This document shows positions 10,888-19,787 of a stretch of DNA of 64,000 bases, piece after piece. The stretch spans positions 248,001 through 312,000 of the forward strand of contig NZ_JABAIK010000001.1 in the NCBI RefSeq assembly GCF_012641465.1, written 5' to 3'. Source of the DNA: Vibrio agarilyticus (GTDB lineage Bacteria > Pseudomonadota > Gammaproteobacteria > Enterobacterales > Vibrionaceae). The notes under the pieces are model-generated. The model was not told the origin of the DNA. It did not search any database and saw only the letters and a program-made list of their open reading frames with translations. Each line of letters starts with the position of its first letter. Positions within the stretch are counted from its first letter, which is position 1. The position numbers were made by a program, and so were the translations under genes.

Positions 10888-11940
10888 ATGAGATCTGTTA
10901 TGACAAAAATGACCCTATCCCTAATAACGATGAGCCTGCTTGCAAGCGCAAATATAGCGACAGCGTCAGATTCATTGGCAACGAAATTCAACCTTGACCC
11001 AGCAAAAGCACCGGCACAAAACTTTGATATGAGCAATTGGAAAATCACTCTGCCAGAGCTGGAAACCGAAGGAAGCCGAAAAGGCAAAGCCCTAGAAATT
11101 GCCAAACCGGAATTGAGCAATCGCGAAACTCCTTATGTCCACCCTCAGTGGTTTTATACTGATCCTCAAACTGGCGCTGTGGTTTTTGTCGCACCAAACG
11201 AGGCACCAACAACGCCCAACAGCAAAAATACACGAAGCGAACTGCGCGCCATGTTGGCAACCGACTATGGCGAGCCAAAGAATAACTTTGTTGTCGCATC
11301 ACACCCTGATGCGAAAGAATATGGCGCGATTGGTGGCGAGCTTAATGCGACCCTTACTATCGATAAAGTCAGTAGCAGCGGCAATTACAAGAAAAACGGC
11401 GCGTTTGCGGTTGTCATTGGTCAAATTCATGGTTCAAAAAACGAACCCATTAAGATTTCATACCGTAAATTGCCGGAGCATGAGTTTGGTTCATTAGCCT
11501 GGAACTACGAACTTAACCCACCTAAAGAACTGCAAAACGCCAAAGATTCAAACGGTAAAAAACTGCGCAAAGACATTCGTCACGATATCTTCGGTCAATA
11601 CAATTTGCGCGAAGGTGATGCCGATCCACAAGATGGTATCAAGCTTGGTGAACTTTTTGCTTATTCTATCAAGGTGAAAGGTGACATCATGCACCTCACG
11701 TTTACTAAAAATCCGGGTGAAGCTAACCAAGTCATCAAGACCTATGATATTGACTTAGCGAAAGGCGGCTACCAAGGTCACGAGGTTGACCAAGGCTACG
11801 GTAATGATTGGATGTATTACAAAGCGGGTGTTTACAACCAATGTAATACCAAAAAAAGCAGCTCAGATTGCCAATGGCGTGGTATGGAAGCGGGCGATTA
11901 TGCGCAAGCCAGCTTCTACCAACTTGAGCTAAAACAATAA
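10888..11940 (+). CDS. Secreted alginate lyase, polysaccharide lyase family 7
   Basis: A 350-residue protein with a signal peptide (cleavage probably near ATA-SD, residue ~27) and one PL7 beta-jelly-roll domain. The three family motifs are present: NTRSELR, GQIH and YYKAGVYNQC, which carry the catalytic Arg, Gln, His and Tyr. It should cleave alginate by beta-elimination in the periplasm or outside the cell. There is no carbohydrate-binding module. No other alginate genes (PL6, PL17, KdgF, porin) are nearby, so it is an isolated lyase. A second ATG at 10900 could be the true start, as neither has a strong ribosome binding site. A terminator hairpin follows. Confidence 0.92.
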   Translation: MRSVMTKMTLSLITMSLLASANIATASDSLATKFNLDPAKAPAQNFDMSNWKITLPELETEGSRKGKALEIAKPELSNRETPYVHPQWFYTDPQTGAVVFVAPNEAPTTPNSKNTRSELRAMLATDYGEPKNNFVVASHPDAKEYGAIGGELNATLTIDKVSSSGNYKKNGAFAVVIGQIHGSKNEPIKISYRKLPEHEFGSLAWNYELNPPKELQNAKDSNGKKLRKDIRHDIFGQYNLREGDADPQDGIKLGELFAYSIKVKGDIMHLTFTKNPGEANQVIKTYDIDLAKGGYQGHEVDQGYGNDWMYYKAGVYNQCNTKKSSSDCQWRGMEAGDYAQASFYQLELKQ

Positions 11941-11949
11941 GATAATAGA

Positions 11950-11986
11950 ACTCACGCGACCTTTAAGTCGCGTGAGTGTTGTTTTA
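11950..11986. terminator. Bidirectional terminator between alginate lyase and sohB
   Basis: An 11-base perfect stem (11950-11960 with 11968-11978) is followed by a T-rich run, TGTTGTTTT, on the plus strand. It lies between two convergent stop codons. Confidence 0.8.
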
Positions 11987-13048
11987 TACAATCGGTTTTT
12001 GACCGCGCTCTGCCAACTTCAGCAGCGCGCTTTCAGCCATTTTCCCAGTGATCCCAGCCAATTTATCCGCAAGCTTTTTCTTTTGCACATAGTGTAAGGA
12101 AAGCACCGTTTTCTCTTTCGCTGCTGCCACAAGCAAGTCATCTGACGTGCTGATATCATCCACCAGCCCAAGCGCTTTGGCTTGCGTGCCAAACCAATGC
12201 TCACCTGTTGCAACCGTGTCTAAGTCCAATGCTGCGCGATGTTGGTGAATAAAGTCTTTGAACAGTTGATGGGTCTCTTCCAATTCAGCTTTGAATTTAT
12301 CACGTGCTTTGTCGGTATTTTCACCAAACATGGTTAATGTGCGCTTGTATTCGCCCGCTGTCAGTTGCTCATATTCAATGTCGTGCTTTTTAAGTAGCTT
12401 ATTGAAGTTTGGCAGCTGAGCTATCACACCAATCGAGCCAATAATTGCAAAAGGTGCAGAAACAATCTTATCGGCAACACACGCCATCATATAGCCGCCA
12501 CTTGCGGCCACTTTATCGACCGCAATCGTCAGTGGAAGGCCCGCTTGTTTAACGCGCTCTAACTGTGAAGCGGCCAAACCGTAGCCATGCACCATGCCAC
12601 CGCCGGTTTCAAGGCGCAGTATGACTTCATCGCCTGGTTGAGCGACGGCCAATACCGCGGTGATCTCTTCGCGTAGCGAAGCGACCTCTTTGGCATCAAT
12701 ACTGCCATGAAAGTCCAACACAAAAACATGCGCGTCTCTTGTGTCGCTCAGTGCGTCACCGGATTTCGCACTCTGCTTCATCTCTTTTTCGCGTTGTTTA
12801 TTTTGCTCTTTTTCTTGTTTCTTATTCGCTTTGTCGCGCAGCTTCAAGAACGCATCATCGTGCAAATGATGTTCAAGCTGTTCCACGGTTTGTTTGTATT
12901 GCTCAGATAGGTTAACAACTTCCAATTCCCCTTTAGCAGTGGCGCCTTTGTGATTAAGCGACTTTGCCAATACCAACAGCACGACAACCGCCACTAAAAA
13001 CGTCACGATTTTGGCCAAAAACAGGCCGTAATCTAGCAAAAATTCCAA
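11984..13048 (-). CDS. sohB: Inner-membrane S49 peptidase SohB
   Basis: A 354-residue protein with an N-terminal membrane helix (residues ~8-30), a charged Lys/Gln/Glu-rich linker (~70-100) and an S49 (SppA-type) protease domain. VFVLDFHGSI starts the domain and VDKVAASGGYMMACVADKI contains the nucleophilic Ser; the general-base Lys cannot be assigned with certainty. The GSIGVIAQLPNF segment is typical of SohB. The family degrades membrane-associated peptides at the periplasmic face. It is divergent from the yciK-like gene. Confidence 0.94.
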   Translation of the reverse strand: MEFLLDYGLFLAKIVTFLVAVVVLLVLAKSLNHKGATAKGELEVVNLSEQYKQTVEQLEHHLHDDAFLKLRDKANKKQEKEQNKQREKEMKQSAKSGDALSDTRDAHVFVLDFHGSIDAKEVASLREEITAVLAVAQPGDEVILRLETGGGMVHGYGLAASQLERVKQAGLPLTIAVDKVAASGGYMMACVADKIVSAPFAIIGSIGVIAQLPNFNKLLKKHDIEYEQLTAGEYKRTLTMFGENTDKARDKFKAELEETHQLFKDFIHQHRAALDLDTVATGEHWFGTQAKALGLVDDISTSDDLLVAAAKEKTVLSLHYVQKKKLADKLAGITGKMAESALLKLAERGQKPIV

Positions 13049-13214
13049 ATTCAGTTCCTCTGGTTATACGATTGCATCAAGGCACTCAATGTTCGTGATG
13101 GCCTTGTCAAAGAATTGCCCTTTACGCTATTGTAATCATCCTGTCACGATAACCAAACCTTTCTTAGCGATATCATTACGATACCGCCCAAAAAAGCGAT
13201 ATAAGGACTTCCAC

Positions 13215-13961
13215 GTGCTCCACACTCTTGCTCCAAACGCGTTCGCAGATCGCGTTATTCTCGTCACTGGCGCTGGCGCTGGTATTGGCCGCCAAGCGGC
13301 GCTCAGTTACGCTCAAGCGGGCGCGACTGTGATTTTACTCGGGCGTAATGTTGCCAACCTCGAATCTCTTTACGATGAAATTGAATCCAAAGGTTATCCT
13401 CAAGCGGCGATCATTCCCTTGGATCTTAAAGGCGCGACAAAGCAGCACTATCTTGATATGGCAGAAACCATTGAGAATCAATTTGGCCGTCTTGATGGTT
13501 TATTGCATAACGCTGGCGTGCTTGGCACATTAAGCCCCTTTGAACAGATTGATGAAGATGAATTTGATGCTGTCATGCAAATTAACGTCAAAGCCGAATT
13601 TTTAATGACTCAGGCCCTGTTGCCTGTACTGCAAAAGTCAGCCGCTGCACGGATCATCTTCACCTCATCCACCGTTGGTCATAGCGGTCGAGCGTTTTGG
13701 GGCAGTTACAGCGTATCTAAATTTGCCGTTGAGGGCATGATGCAGATCTTGGCTGACGAATACAGTGATACAACCATGCGGATCAACGCCATTAACCCCG
13801 GTGGTACTCGTACCAGAATGCGTGAAAAAGCCTTTCCAGGCGAAGATGCCAACACTCTCAAAACACCATTAGATATCATGCCGTTATATTTACAGCTAAT
13901 GGATCCTACCGTGACTGAGTTTAACGGCCAGTGTTTTGACGCTCAGCCTATACCCAAGTAA
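13215..13961 (+). CDS. yciK: YciK-type short-chain dehydrogenase
   Basis: A 248-residue SDR close to E. coli YciK. NAD(P)-binding TGAGAGIG, HNAGVLG, the Ser of FTSSTVGHSG and the Y-x-x-x-K of YSVSKFAVEGM are all present, then NPGGTRTRMR. The substrate is unknown. A GTG start at 13215 is preferred, because AAGGA stands about 7 bases upstream and the residues before it are unlike the family. The last codons (Pro-Ile-Pro-Lys-stop) are written by the left end of a B-type repeat, so the native C-terminus has probably been replaced. It is divergent from sohB, as yciK and sohB are neighbours in E. coli. Confidence 0.9.
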   Translation: MLHTLAPNAFADRVILVTGAGAGIGRQAALSYAQAGATVILLGRNVANLESLYDEIESKGYPQAAIIPLDLKGATKQHYLDMAETIENQFGRLDGLLHNAGVLGTLSPFEQIDEDEFDAVMQINVKAEFLMTQALLPVLQKSAAARIIFTSSTVGHSGRAFWGSYSVSKFAVEGMMQILADEYSDTTMRINAINPGGTRTRMREKAFPGEDANTLKTPLDIMPLYLQLMDPTVTEFNGQCFDAQPIPK

Positions 13962-14215
13962 CCTCAAGATGCATGGTTCAGCGAGAATGACTTGGTTTGT
14001 CAGTGAGGCGAGGATTTGAAGATTGAGTGGTTCTCAATCGAAAATCGTCAACAAAGCTGATGAGCCAAGACAGCTCGCCCCTTGGGAGCCAATCACTGAA
14101 CCGATAGCGGCGTTAAACAACTTGAAAATAGACTCGCTATTTCGCTGCGTTGTTTGCCTTGCTCTCAGCCCAATGAGTGACTCTGAATCCAGCATCTTGA
14201 AGTCACTTGGGTATA
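13949..14215 (+). repeat. B-type TATACCC palindromic element, full length
   Basis: A 267-base element. The left end TATACCCAAGTAACCTCAAG and the right end CTTGAAGTCACTTGGGTATA form an inverted repeat. The right part (from about 14137, TATTTCGCTGCGTTGTTTGC) recurs at 49897-49975. The left part recurs at 681. It has no protein-coding content. It supplies the stop codon of the yciK-type gene. Confidence 0.8.
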
Positions 14216-14254
14216 AATAATCACGACTGCCAGATCACTGACCACTGAAAAAGC

Positions 14255-14282
14255 TTGCGCTTCGAATTAGTACAAATATACT
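14255..14282 (+). promoter_or_regulatory. Probable sigma-70 promoter of imuA-imuB-dnaE2
   Basis: A -35 TTGCGC (14255-14260) and -10 TATACT (14277-14282) with a 16-base spacer lie directly before the LexA box. Inferred by eye. Confidence 0.55.
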
Positions 14283-14296
14283 GTATATAAACACAG
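14281..14296 (+). promoter_or_regulatory. LexA (SOS) box
   Basis: CTGTATATAAACACAG fits the gammaproteobacterial SOS operator CTG-N10-CAG with an AT-rich centre. It overlaps the end of the -10 box and lies 10 bases before the imuA ATG, placing the whole cassette under LexA control. Confidence 0.85.
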
Positions 14297-14305
14297 GTAT
14301 TTACT

Positions 14306-14995
14306 ATGCACGATTCGCTTCTTTCTCTCAAACAACGTCAATGGATTTGGCAAGCTGGACAAGCGCCCCTCACAGGTGATGAGCCACTAAACCATTCAAC
14401 TGGGTTTGCGTCGTTAGATGAACTCTTGCACGGCGGATACCCAGCCCAAGGTGTGGTGGAAATCGAATCACTTTGCGGTATTGGTGAATTGCGCCTGTTG
14501 GCACCTTATTTACAGACACAACCTGGTGACATCGCGCTGATCCAGCCGCCGTTTGTTACTCAGGCGGCGTTTTTTAACACTCTTGATATCGCGCTAGAGC
14601 GCGTATTGATCATTGAACCGGCTACCGCGCAACAAGCACTATGGGCCGCAGAGCAGTGCCTTAAAAGCGGCGCGTGTCGCCACGTTCTGCTGTGGCAAGA
14701 CTCATTAGAAATTCATCACGTCAAACGGCTACAATTGGCAAGTCGTCAAGGCAACGCCCTGCTGTTTATTCATAAATCCCCCGCTGTAACTCGACTTTCA
14801 CTGCCCGTCACACTGACTTTGCAATTAAAGCCCACAGCAAAAGGTCTGCATATTACTGCGCGAAAACGCAAAGGCGGCTTTGCTCATGGCAGCCTTGAGC
14901 TGGATTTTTCAACTCACTATCCAAGCCTTGTCAACGCGCCGATATCTCATCATGGCTCAACCGTGCTTCCCTTTGCGCGTACCAAGCAAGGGTAA
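14306..14995 (+). CDS. imuA: ImuA, SOS mutasome RecA-like accessory protein
   Basis: A 229-residue RecA/SulA-related protein, first gene of the imuA-imuB-dnaE2 mutasome. GFASLDELLHGGYPAQGVVEI corresponds to the RecA core before the P-loop, but GIGELRLL replaces a true Walker A, so ATP binding looks lost. RRQGNALLFIHK-like and PLxLTLQL-like strands follow, ending in a basic KRKGG region. In Mycobacterium and Caulobacter systems ImuA and ImuB recruit DnaE2 for translesion synthesis. The LexA box sits 10 bases upstream. The stop is 3 bases before imuB, so translation is probably coupled. Confidence 0.85.
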   Translation: MHDSLLSLKQRQWIWQAGQAPLTGDEPLNHSTGFASLDELLHGGYPAQGVVEIESLCGIGELRLLAPYLQTQPGDIALIQPPFVTQAAFFNTLDIALERVLIIEPATAQQALWAAEQCLKSGACRHVLLWQDSLEIHHVKRLQLASRQGNALLFIHKSPAVTRLSLPVTLTLQLKPTAKGLHITARKRKGGFAHGSLELDFSTHYPSLVNAPISHHGSTVLPFARTKQG

Positions 14996-14998
14996 TGC

Positions 14999-16573
14999 AT
15001 GGTATCGCCTCACTTGACTCTTCCATCGGATCCCTTGTGGCTCTATTTGCATTTTCCTGCGCTACAGCTGGATAAACTTGATAGCGAGAACACTCAGCCC
15101 ATCGCGATTATTGATAAGAAAACAATGCGATTGTGTCAGTGCAACTCCGCCGCTCTTGCCGTGGGAATTCAGCCAGGCCTTGGTCTTGCCAGCGCTGCTG
15201 CCATGTGTCACTCCCTCGAATTACACCCTTACCATCTGGAGCATACCGAGTCTTTATTAGCAGGCGTGGCGCAGTGGCTTTATTTGGTCACCGCGGAGAT
15301 ATGTCTAATCCCTCCTTGCGGGCTTTTGCTTCGCGTGACACCGATGCTCAAGCTTTATCACAGCGTGGAACATTACTGGGCGATGATAGAACATCATCTG
15401 CGTTGCCAAAATGTGCGCTATTGTGCCGCACTGGGCCACACCCCTTTGGCGGCAAAGTTGCTCGCATTGAGCAAGCACACCACGACTGTGGCGAATGTCT
15501 CGCATAACGCTTACCAGCGCGATGGCGACGACGCACAAAGCCAAGCCGCACTGCCCTTTTTTCTTGGTCATCATCGCGATGACTGGTATGCCATTATTGC
15601 CAAACAGAGCTTAGAGCATGCAGAGCTATCTGAACGCCACAAGGACATGTTACGTCGTGTCGGGATTAATACACTGGGCGCACTGCTCAAACTGTCGCTT
15701 ACCGAGTTGGCTCGTCGATTTGATATTGAGGTCGTTAACTATATTGGCCGCCTCACAGGCCAGCTAAAACACCCACACTCATTTTATCGGCCGCCGGAAC
15801 AGTTCTCTTTATGCCAAGAGTTATTGTATGAATACGATAATGTGCAATGGCTAACTCGCCCCCTAACGCGCGCGCTTGAGCAACTGGAACGTTTTTTAAA
15901 ATGGCGAGATGCGCTGGCTTATGAATTAACGCTCACCTTACACCACAGAGAGCACGTCAATACAGCCGTCGTATTTCACGCCGCCCAAGGGGAGTATCTG
16001 GCGTGCAAATGGATGACACTGGCGACATTACAATTAGAATCTCTTCGACTGCCCGCCCCGATAATTCGCTTTACTCTTGAGCTAACGCGTCACGGTATGC
16101 AACAAGGGACAAGTTGCGATCTGCTGTCGCAACAAAGTGGCCAAATGTCGTCGCTGGAGCTGATCAGTGTATTGCAAGCCAAATTAGGGGGGGATGCGGT
16201 CTTGCGCCCTCGACTTATCAGCGATCCTCGACCAGAAAAAGCATCACTGTTAGTCAATGCGCTTGATGTTCAGCGCAGTGAGGAGTCTTCTCATCATCAT
16301 GCCAATCAGAAGCAAAGTCGCCTCAGCGAGGCACAAGAGCAGCAAACGCACACACTGACTCGCCGCTTACGACCCAGCTTTTTATTGCCTGAGCCAGAGC
16401 CTTTAAATGACACCATCGCATTGATGAATGGGCCTGAAAGAATAGTCAGTGGTTGGTGGGATGGCGACGCCATCATGCGGGACTACTACATTGCACGCAC
16501 CGAGCATGGCCAATGGTTATGGATTTTTCGTGATCCCTTTAAGCGTTGGTTCTGCCATGGTTTTTTTGCGTAA
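14999..16573 (+). CDS. imuB: ImuB, inactive Y-family polymerase-like protein
   Basis: A 524-residue protein with the Y-family fold. At the first active-site position, where polymerases have an aspartate, this protein reads LYLHFPAL, and the usual S-x-D-E element is replaced by CGLLLRV, so it should not polymerise. The helix-hairpin-helix region (RRVGINTLGALLKLSLTELARRF) and little-finger region are kept. ImuB is known as the scaffold joining DnaE2 and the beta clamp. The C-terminal ~120 residues are lineage-specific, with His- and Gln-rich stretches, ending in a WWDG...YYIARTEHGQWLWIF motif usual for ImuB tails. A clamp-binding motif could not be pinned down. Confidence 0.9.
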   Translation: MVSPHLTLPSDPLWLYLHFPALQLDKLDSENTQPIAIIDKKTMRLCQCNSAALAVGIQPGLGLASAAAMCHSLELHPYHLEHTESLLAGVAQWLYLVTAEICLIPPCGLLLRVTPMLKLYHSVEHYWAMIEHHLRCQNVRYCAALGHTPLAAKLLALSKHTTTVANVSHNAYQRDGDDAQSQAALPFFLGHHRDDWYAIIAKQSLEHAELSERHKDMLRRVGINTLGALLKLSLTELARRFDIEVVNYIGRLTGQLKHPHSFYRPPEQFSLCQELLYEYDNVQWLTRPLTRALEQLERFLKWRDALAYELTLTLHHREHVNTAVVFHAAQGEYLACKWMTLATLQLESLRLPAPIIRFTLELTRHGMQQGTSCDLLSQQSGQMSSLELISVLQAKLGGDAVLRPRLISDPRPEKASLLVNALDVQRSEESSHHHANQKQSRLSEAQEQQTHTLTRRLRPSFLLPEPEPLNDTIALMNGPERIVSGWWDGDAIMRDYYIARTEHGQWLWIFRDPFKRWFCHGFFA

Positions 16574-16603
16574 CTTTTGATATTTAGCTGTTTGGTCACC
16601 CTA

Positions 16604-19600
16604 ATGAGTCATTCATACGCTGAGCTTTTCTGTCAAAGCAATTTTTCTTTTTTAACTGGCGCCTCCCATGCCGAGGAGCTGGTGCTGCAAGCGGATTTTT
16701 TGCGTTACCACGCCATCGCAATTACCGATGAGTGCTCCGTTGCTGGGGTGGTGCGAGCGCACAGCGCAATTAAAAACCATAATCTTTCAATCAAGCTTCT
16801 CATTGGCAGTCTGTTTTGGCTTAACTCTGAGTGCCAATTGGTACTACTGGCACCAAACCGCCATGCCTACGCAGAGCTTTGCCGTGTGATCACCAACGCG
16901 CGCCGTCGCAGTGATAAAGGTCATTATCAACTCTTCGACTGGGATATTTTATCACTCAAACATTGCTTTATTCTCTGGCTACCCTGCCACCAAACCAGTG
17001 ATGAAGAATGGGCAAAGTGGCTGGCGCGCTATCATTCCGGCCGCTTATGGCTTGGATTACAACGTCATTTAAAACAAGACGACCGCGCCTATGTTCGCCA
17101 CTGTGAAGCCCTAGCCCAACAGTTTCATTTGCCCATCACGGCCTGCGGAGGTGTCGTGATGCACCACGCCGATCGTTTACCACTACAGCACACTCTCACG
17201 GCAATAAAACACCACTCTTTAGTCGATACACTGGGCGATCATCGTTTGGTAAATGCAGAGCAGTCGTTACGGGGCAAAGAAAAACTGCAGCGCTTATTTC
17301 GTCCAGAGTGGATCGCAGAATCGGTTGCCATTGCACAACGCTGCGACTTTGATCTTGCCAGTTTGCGTTATGAATACCCCCATGAACTCGTACCACCAGC
17401 CCACACACCGATGAGCTATTTACGCCAACTTGTGGCTCAGGGAGCACAACGCCGCTTTCATACCGGGGTTCCAGATGAGATTGCAGGCATCATAGAAAAA
17501 GAACTGGCGCTAATTGAAGAGCTTGAATACGCGTATTTTTTTCTGACCATTCATGATGTTGTGATGTTTGCCAAAGATCGCGGCATTTTATACCAAGGCC
17601 GTGGCTCTGCCGCCAATTCGATTGTCTGCTATTGCTTGGAAATTACCTCGGTAGACCCTCGTCAGATCTCGGTCTTATTTGAACGATTCATCAGCAAAGA
17701 GCGTAACGAGCCGCCCGACATCGATGTCGATTTTGAGCATGAACGACGTGAAGAGGTGATCCAATACCTGTACCAAAAATACGGTCGCGAACGCGCCGCG
17801 CTAGCGGCAACCGTGATCAGCTATCGTTTTAAGAGTGCGGTGCGTGATGTGGGAAAAGCGCTTGGCATTGAAGAGACTCAGCTCGATTTTTTTATCAAAC
17901 ATATTCACCGCCGTGACACTAGTACAAGTTGGCAAGATCAAATCACCGAGTTAGGTTTGCGTTCAGACACACTAAAGGGCCAACAGTTTATTACCTTAGT
18001 GGAGGCAATCATCGGTTTCCCGCGCCATTTGTCGCAACATGTCGGTGGGTTTGTCATTTCTGCCGGTCCTCTTTATGAACTGGTGCCAGTCGAAAACGCA
18101 GCAATGGAAGATCGCACTATCATTCAGTGGGATAAAGACGATTTAGAAAGTCTCGGACTGCTAAAGGTCGATGTACTTGCGCTTGGCATGCTAAGTGCCA
18201 TTCGTAAATGTTTTCAACTTATTGAAACCCATTACCAGCAAGCACTCACTATCGCAGATATTACCCGTAAGCAAGACGATACAAACGTATACCGCATGAT
18301 CCAGCAGGCCGACACGGTGGGCGTCTTTCAAATCGAATCGCGCGCGCAAATGAGCATGCTTCCTCGGTTAAAACCCGCCAATTATTACGATTTAGTGATT
18401 CAAATTGCTATTGTTCGCCCAGGTCCAATTCAAGGCGATATGGTTCATCCTTTTTTAAAGCGACGTCAAGGTATTGAAACGATTGATTACCCGTCAGATG
18501 AGGTGCGCGATGTGCTTGAACGCACCCTTGGCGTGCCGATCTTTCAAGAGCAAGTGATAAAACTGGCGATGGTTGCTGCAGGCTTTACTGGCGGTGAGGC
18601 CGATCAGCTGCGTCGCGCCATGGCTGCATGGAAAAAGCATGGTAACGTGATGCGATTTAAAGACAAACTCATCAGTGGCATGTTGTCTCGCGGTTACGAG
18701 TCTGCGTTTGCCGAACGCCTCTTTGAGCAAATTTGTGGCTTTGGTGAATACGGTTTTCCTGAAAGTCATTCTGCCTCATTTGCGGTACTTGCCTATTGTT
18801 CGGCATGGTTAAAATATCACTACCCTGCCGCCTTCTATACCGCGCTACTGAACAGCCAACCTATGGGGTTTTACAGTTCTTCTCAGTTATTGCAAGACGC
18901 TCAACGCCATGGTGTGGCTGTGCTGCCGATTTGCATCAATCAGTCATCTTCTGATCACCAGTTGACCCTACGGCCAGATGGTTCGTTTGCCATTCAGCTC
19001 GGGTTTCGCATGATAAAAGGCCTTAGCAGTGCGACAATTCGCACGGTTATCGATGCGCGGCCAACAACCGGCTATCAGCACCTCACGCAAGTCAAAAACT
19101 TACCCAATGTCGGTCGCGACATTGAAAAACTCGCGTCAGCAAATGCTTTTGCCACACTGCATGGCGATCGCTTTCAAGCTCGGTGGCAGGCGATGGACAA
19201 TTTAAGTGAGCTGCCGCTGTTTCGTGGTCTTGAAGATAGTGCGCAACACACACTTCAAGCCCCAAGTCAGTGGCAAAATACTCTAGAAGATTTTGCCAGC
19301 ACAGGCATTAGCCTCGCGGCGCATCCTATTACGCAACTTGAGCAAGCAGGGAAACTGCCCCGCTTTACCCGTAGAGCTGAATTAGCGCAGTGTCGTGACC
19401 GTGCTTTGGTGACGGTTATCGGATTGGTCACCGGGCGACAATCTCCTAGCACCGCGGCAGGAGTGACATTTTTAACCTTAGAGGACGATACGGGCAACAT
19501 TAGCGTGGTCGTCTGGCAAGCCACCGCTCGCGCGCAAAAAGAGGCTTATCTCACGGCAAAACTGTTGATGGTAAAAGGCGTGGTTGAAAAAGAAGGCGAT

Positions 19601-19684
19601 GTGCTGCATATCGTCGCAGGGCGACTTGAGGATTTAACCGATTCCCTTACCGGGCTAAATACTCGCTCGCGAGATTTCCATTAG
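16604..19684 (+). CDS. dnaE2: Error-prone DNA polymerase DnaE2
   Basis: A 1026-residue C-family polymerase. An N-terminal PHP domain (ELFCQSNFSFLTGASHAEEL; ITDECSVAGVVRAH) leads into the palm, with catalytic aspartates in EPPDIDVDFEHERREE (~residues 368-376) and LLKVDVLALGML (~520). RGSAANSIVCYCL and GFPESHSASFA are family landmarks. A C-terminal OB domain (VIGLVTGRQSPST...LEDDTGNISVVVW) is present. The tail is short compared with the replicative DnaE, as expected. The ATG at 16604 is preferred to a TTG at 16577 because MSHSYAELFCQS matches the family start. It is the last gene of the SOS cassette and performs mutagenic bypass of lesions. Confidence 0.95.
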   Translation: MSHSYAELFCQSNFSFLTGASHAEELVLQADFLRYHAIAITDECSVAGVVRAHSAIKNHNLSIKLLIGSLFWLNSECQLVLLAPNRHAYAELCRVITNARRRSDKGHYQLFDWDILSLKHCFILWLPCHQTSDEEWAKWLARYHSGRLWLGLQRHLKQDDRAYVRHCEALAQQFHLPITACGGVVMHHADRLPLQHTLTAIKHHSLVDTLGDHRLVNAEQSLRGKEKLQRLFRPEWIAESVAIAQRCDFDLASLRYEYPHELVPPAHTPMSYLRQLVAQGAQRRFHTGVPDEIAGIIEKELALIEELEYAYFFLTIHDVVMFAKDRGILYQGRGSAANSIVCYCLEITSVDPRQISVLFERFISKERNEPPDIDVDFEHERREEVIQYLYQKYGRERAALAATVISYRFKSAVRDVGKALGIEETQLDFFIKHIHRRDTSTSWQDQITELGLRSDTLKGQQFITLVEAIIGFPRHLSQHVGGFVISAGPLYELVPVENAAMEDRTIIQWDKDDLESLGLLKVDVLALGMLSAIRKCFQLIETHYQQALTIADITRKQDDTNVYRMIQQADTVGVFQIESRAQMSMLPRLKPANYYDLVIQIAIVRPGPIQGDMVHPFLKRRQGIETIDYPSDEVRDVLERTLGVPIFQEQVIKLAMVAAGFTGGEADQLRRAMAAWKKHGNVMRFKDKLISGMLSRGYESAFAERLFEQICGFGEYGFPESHSASFAVLAYCSAWLKYHYPAAFYTALLNSQPMGFYSSSQLLQDAQRHGVAVLPICINQSSSDHQLTLRPDGSFAIQLGFRMIKGLSSATIRTVIDARPTTGYQHLTQVKNLPNVGRDIEKLASANAFATLHGDRFQARWQAMDNLSELPLFRGLEDSAQHTLQAPSQWQNTLEDFASTGISLAAHPITQLEQAGKLPRFTRRAELAQCRDRALVTVIGLVTGRQSPSTAAGVTFLTLEDDTGNISVVVWQATARAQKEAYLTAKLLMVKGVVEKEGDVLHIVAGRLEDLTDSLTGLNTRSRDFH

Positions 19685-19731
19685 TCGATGGTAAGTTTGA
19701 GGCGCATGCGCATTGAAAGAACTTAAAAGCC

Positions 19732-19772
19732 GCGGTTTATATTTATACCCAAATGACTTAAATATAAACCGC
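19732..19772. terminator. Long perfect hairpin between dnaE2 and cheV
   Basis: A 14-base perfect stem (19732-19745 with 19759-19772) encloses a 13-base loop, TACCCAAATGACT, that matches the end of the B-type repeats. It lies between convergent stops and may end transcription from both sides, although the T tracts are weak. Confidence 0.6.
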
Positions 19773-19787
19773 AGCTCAATAATGGAA

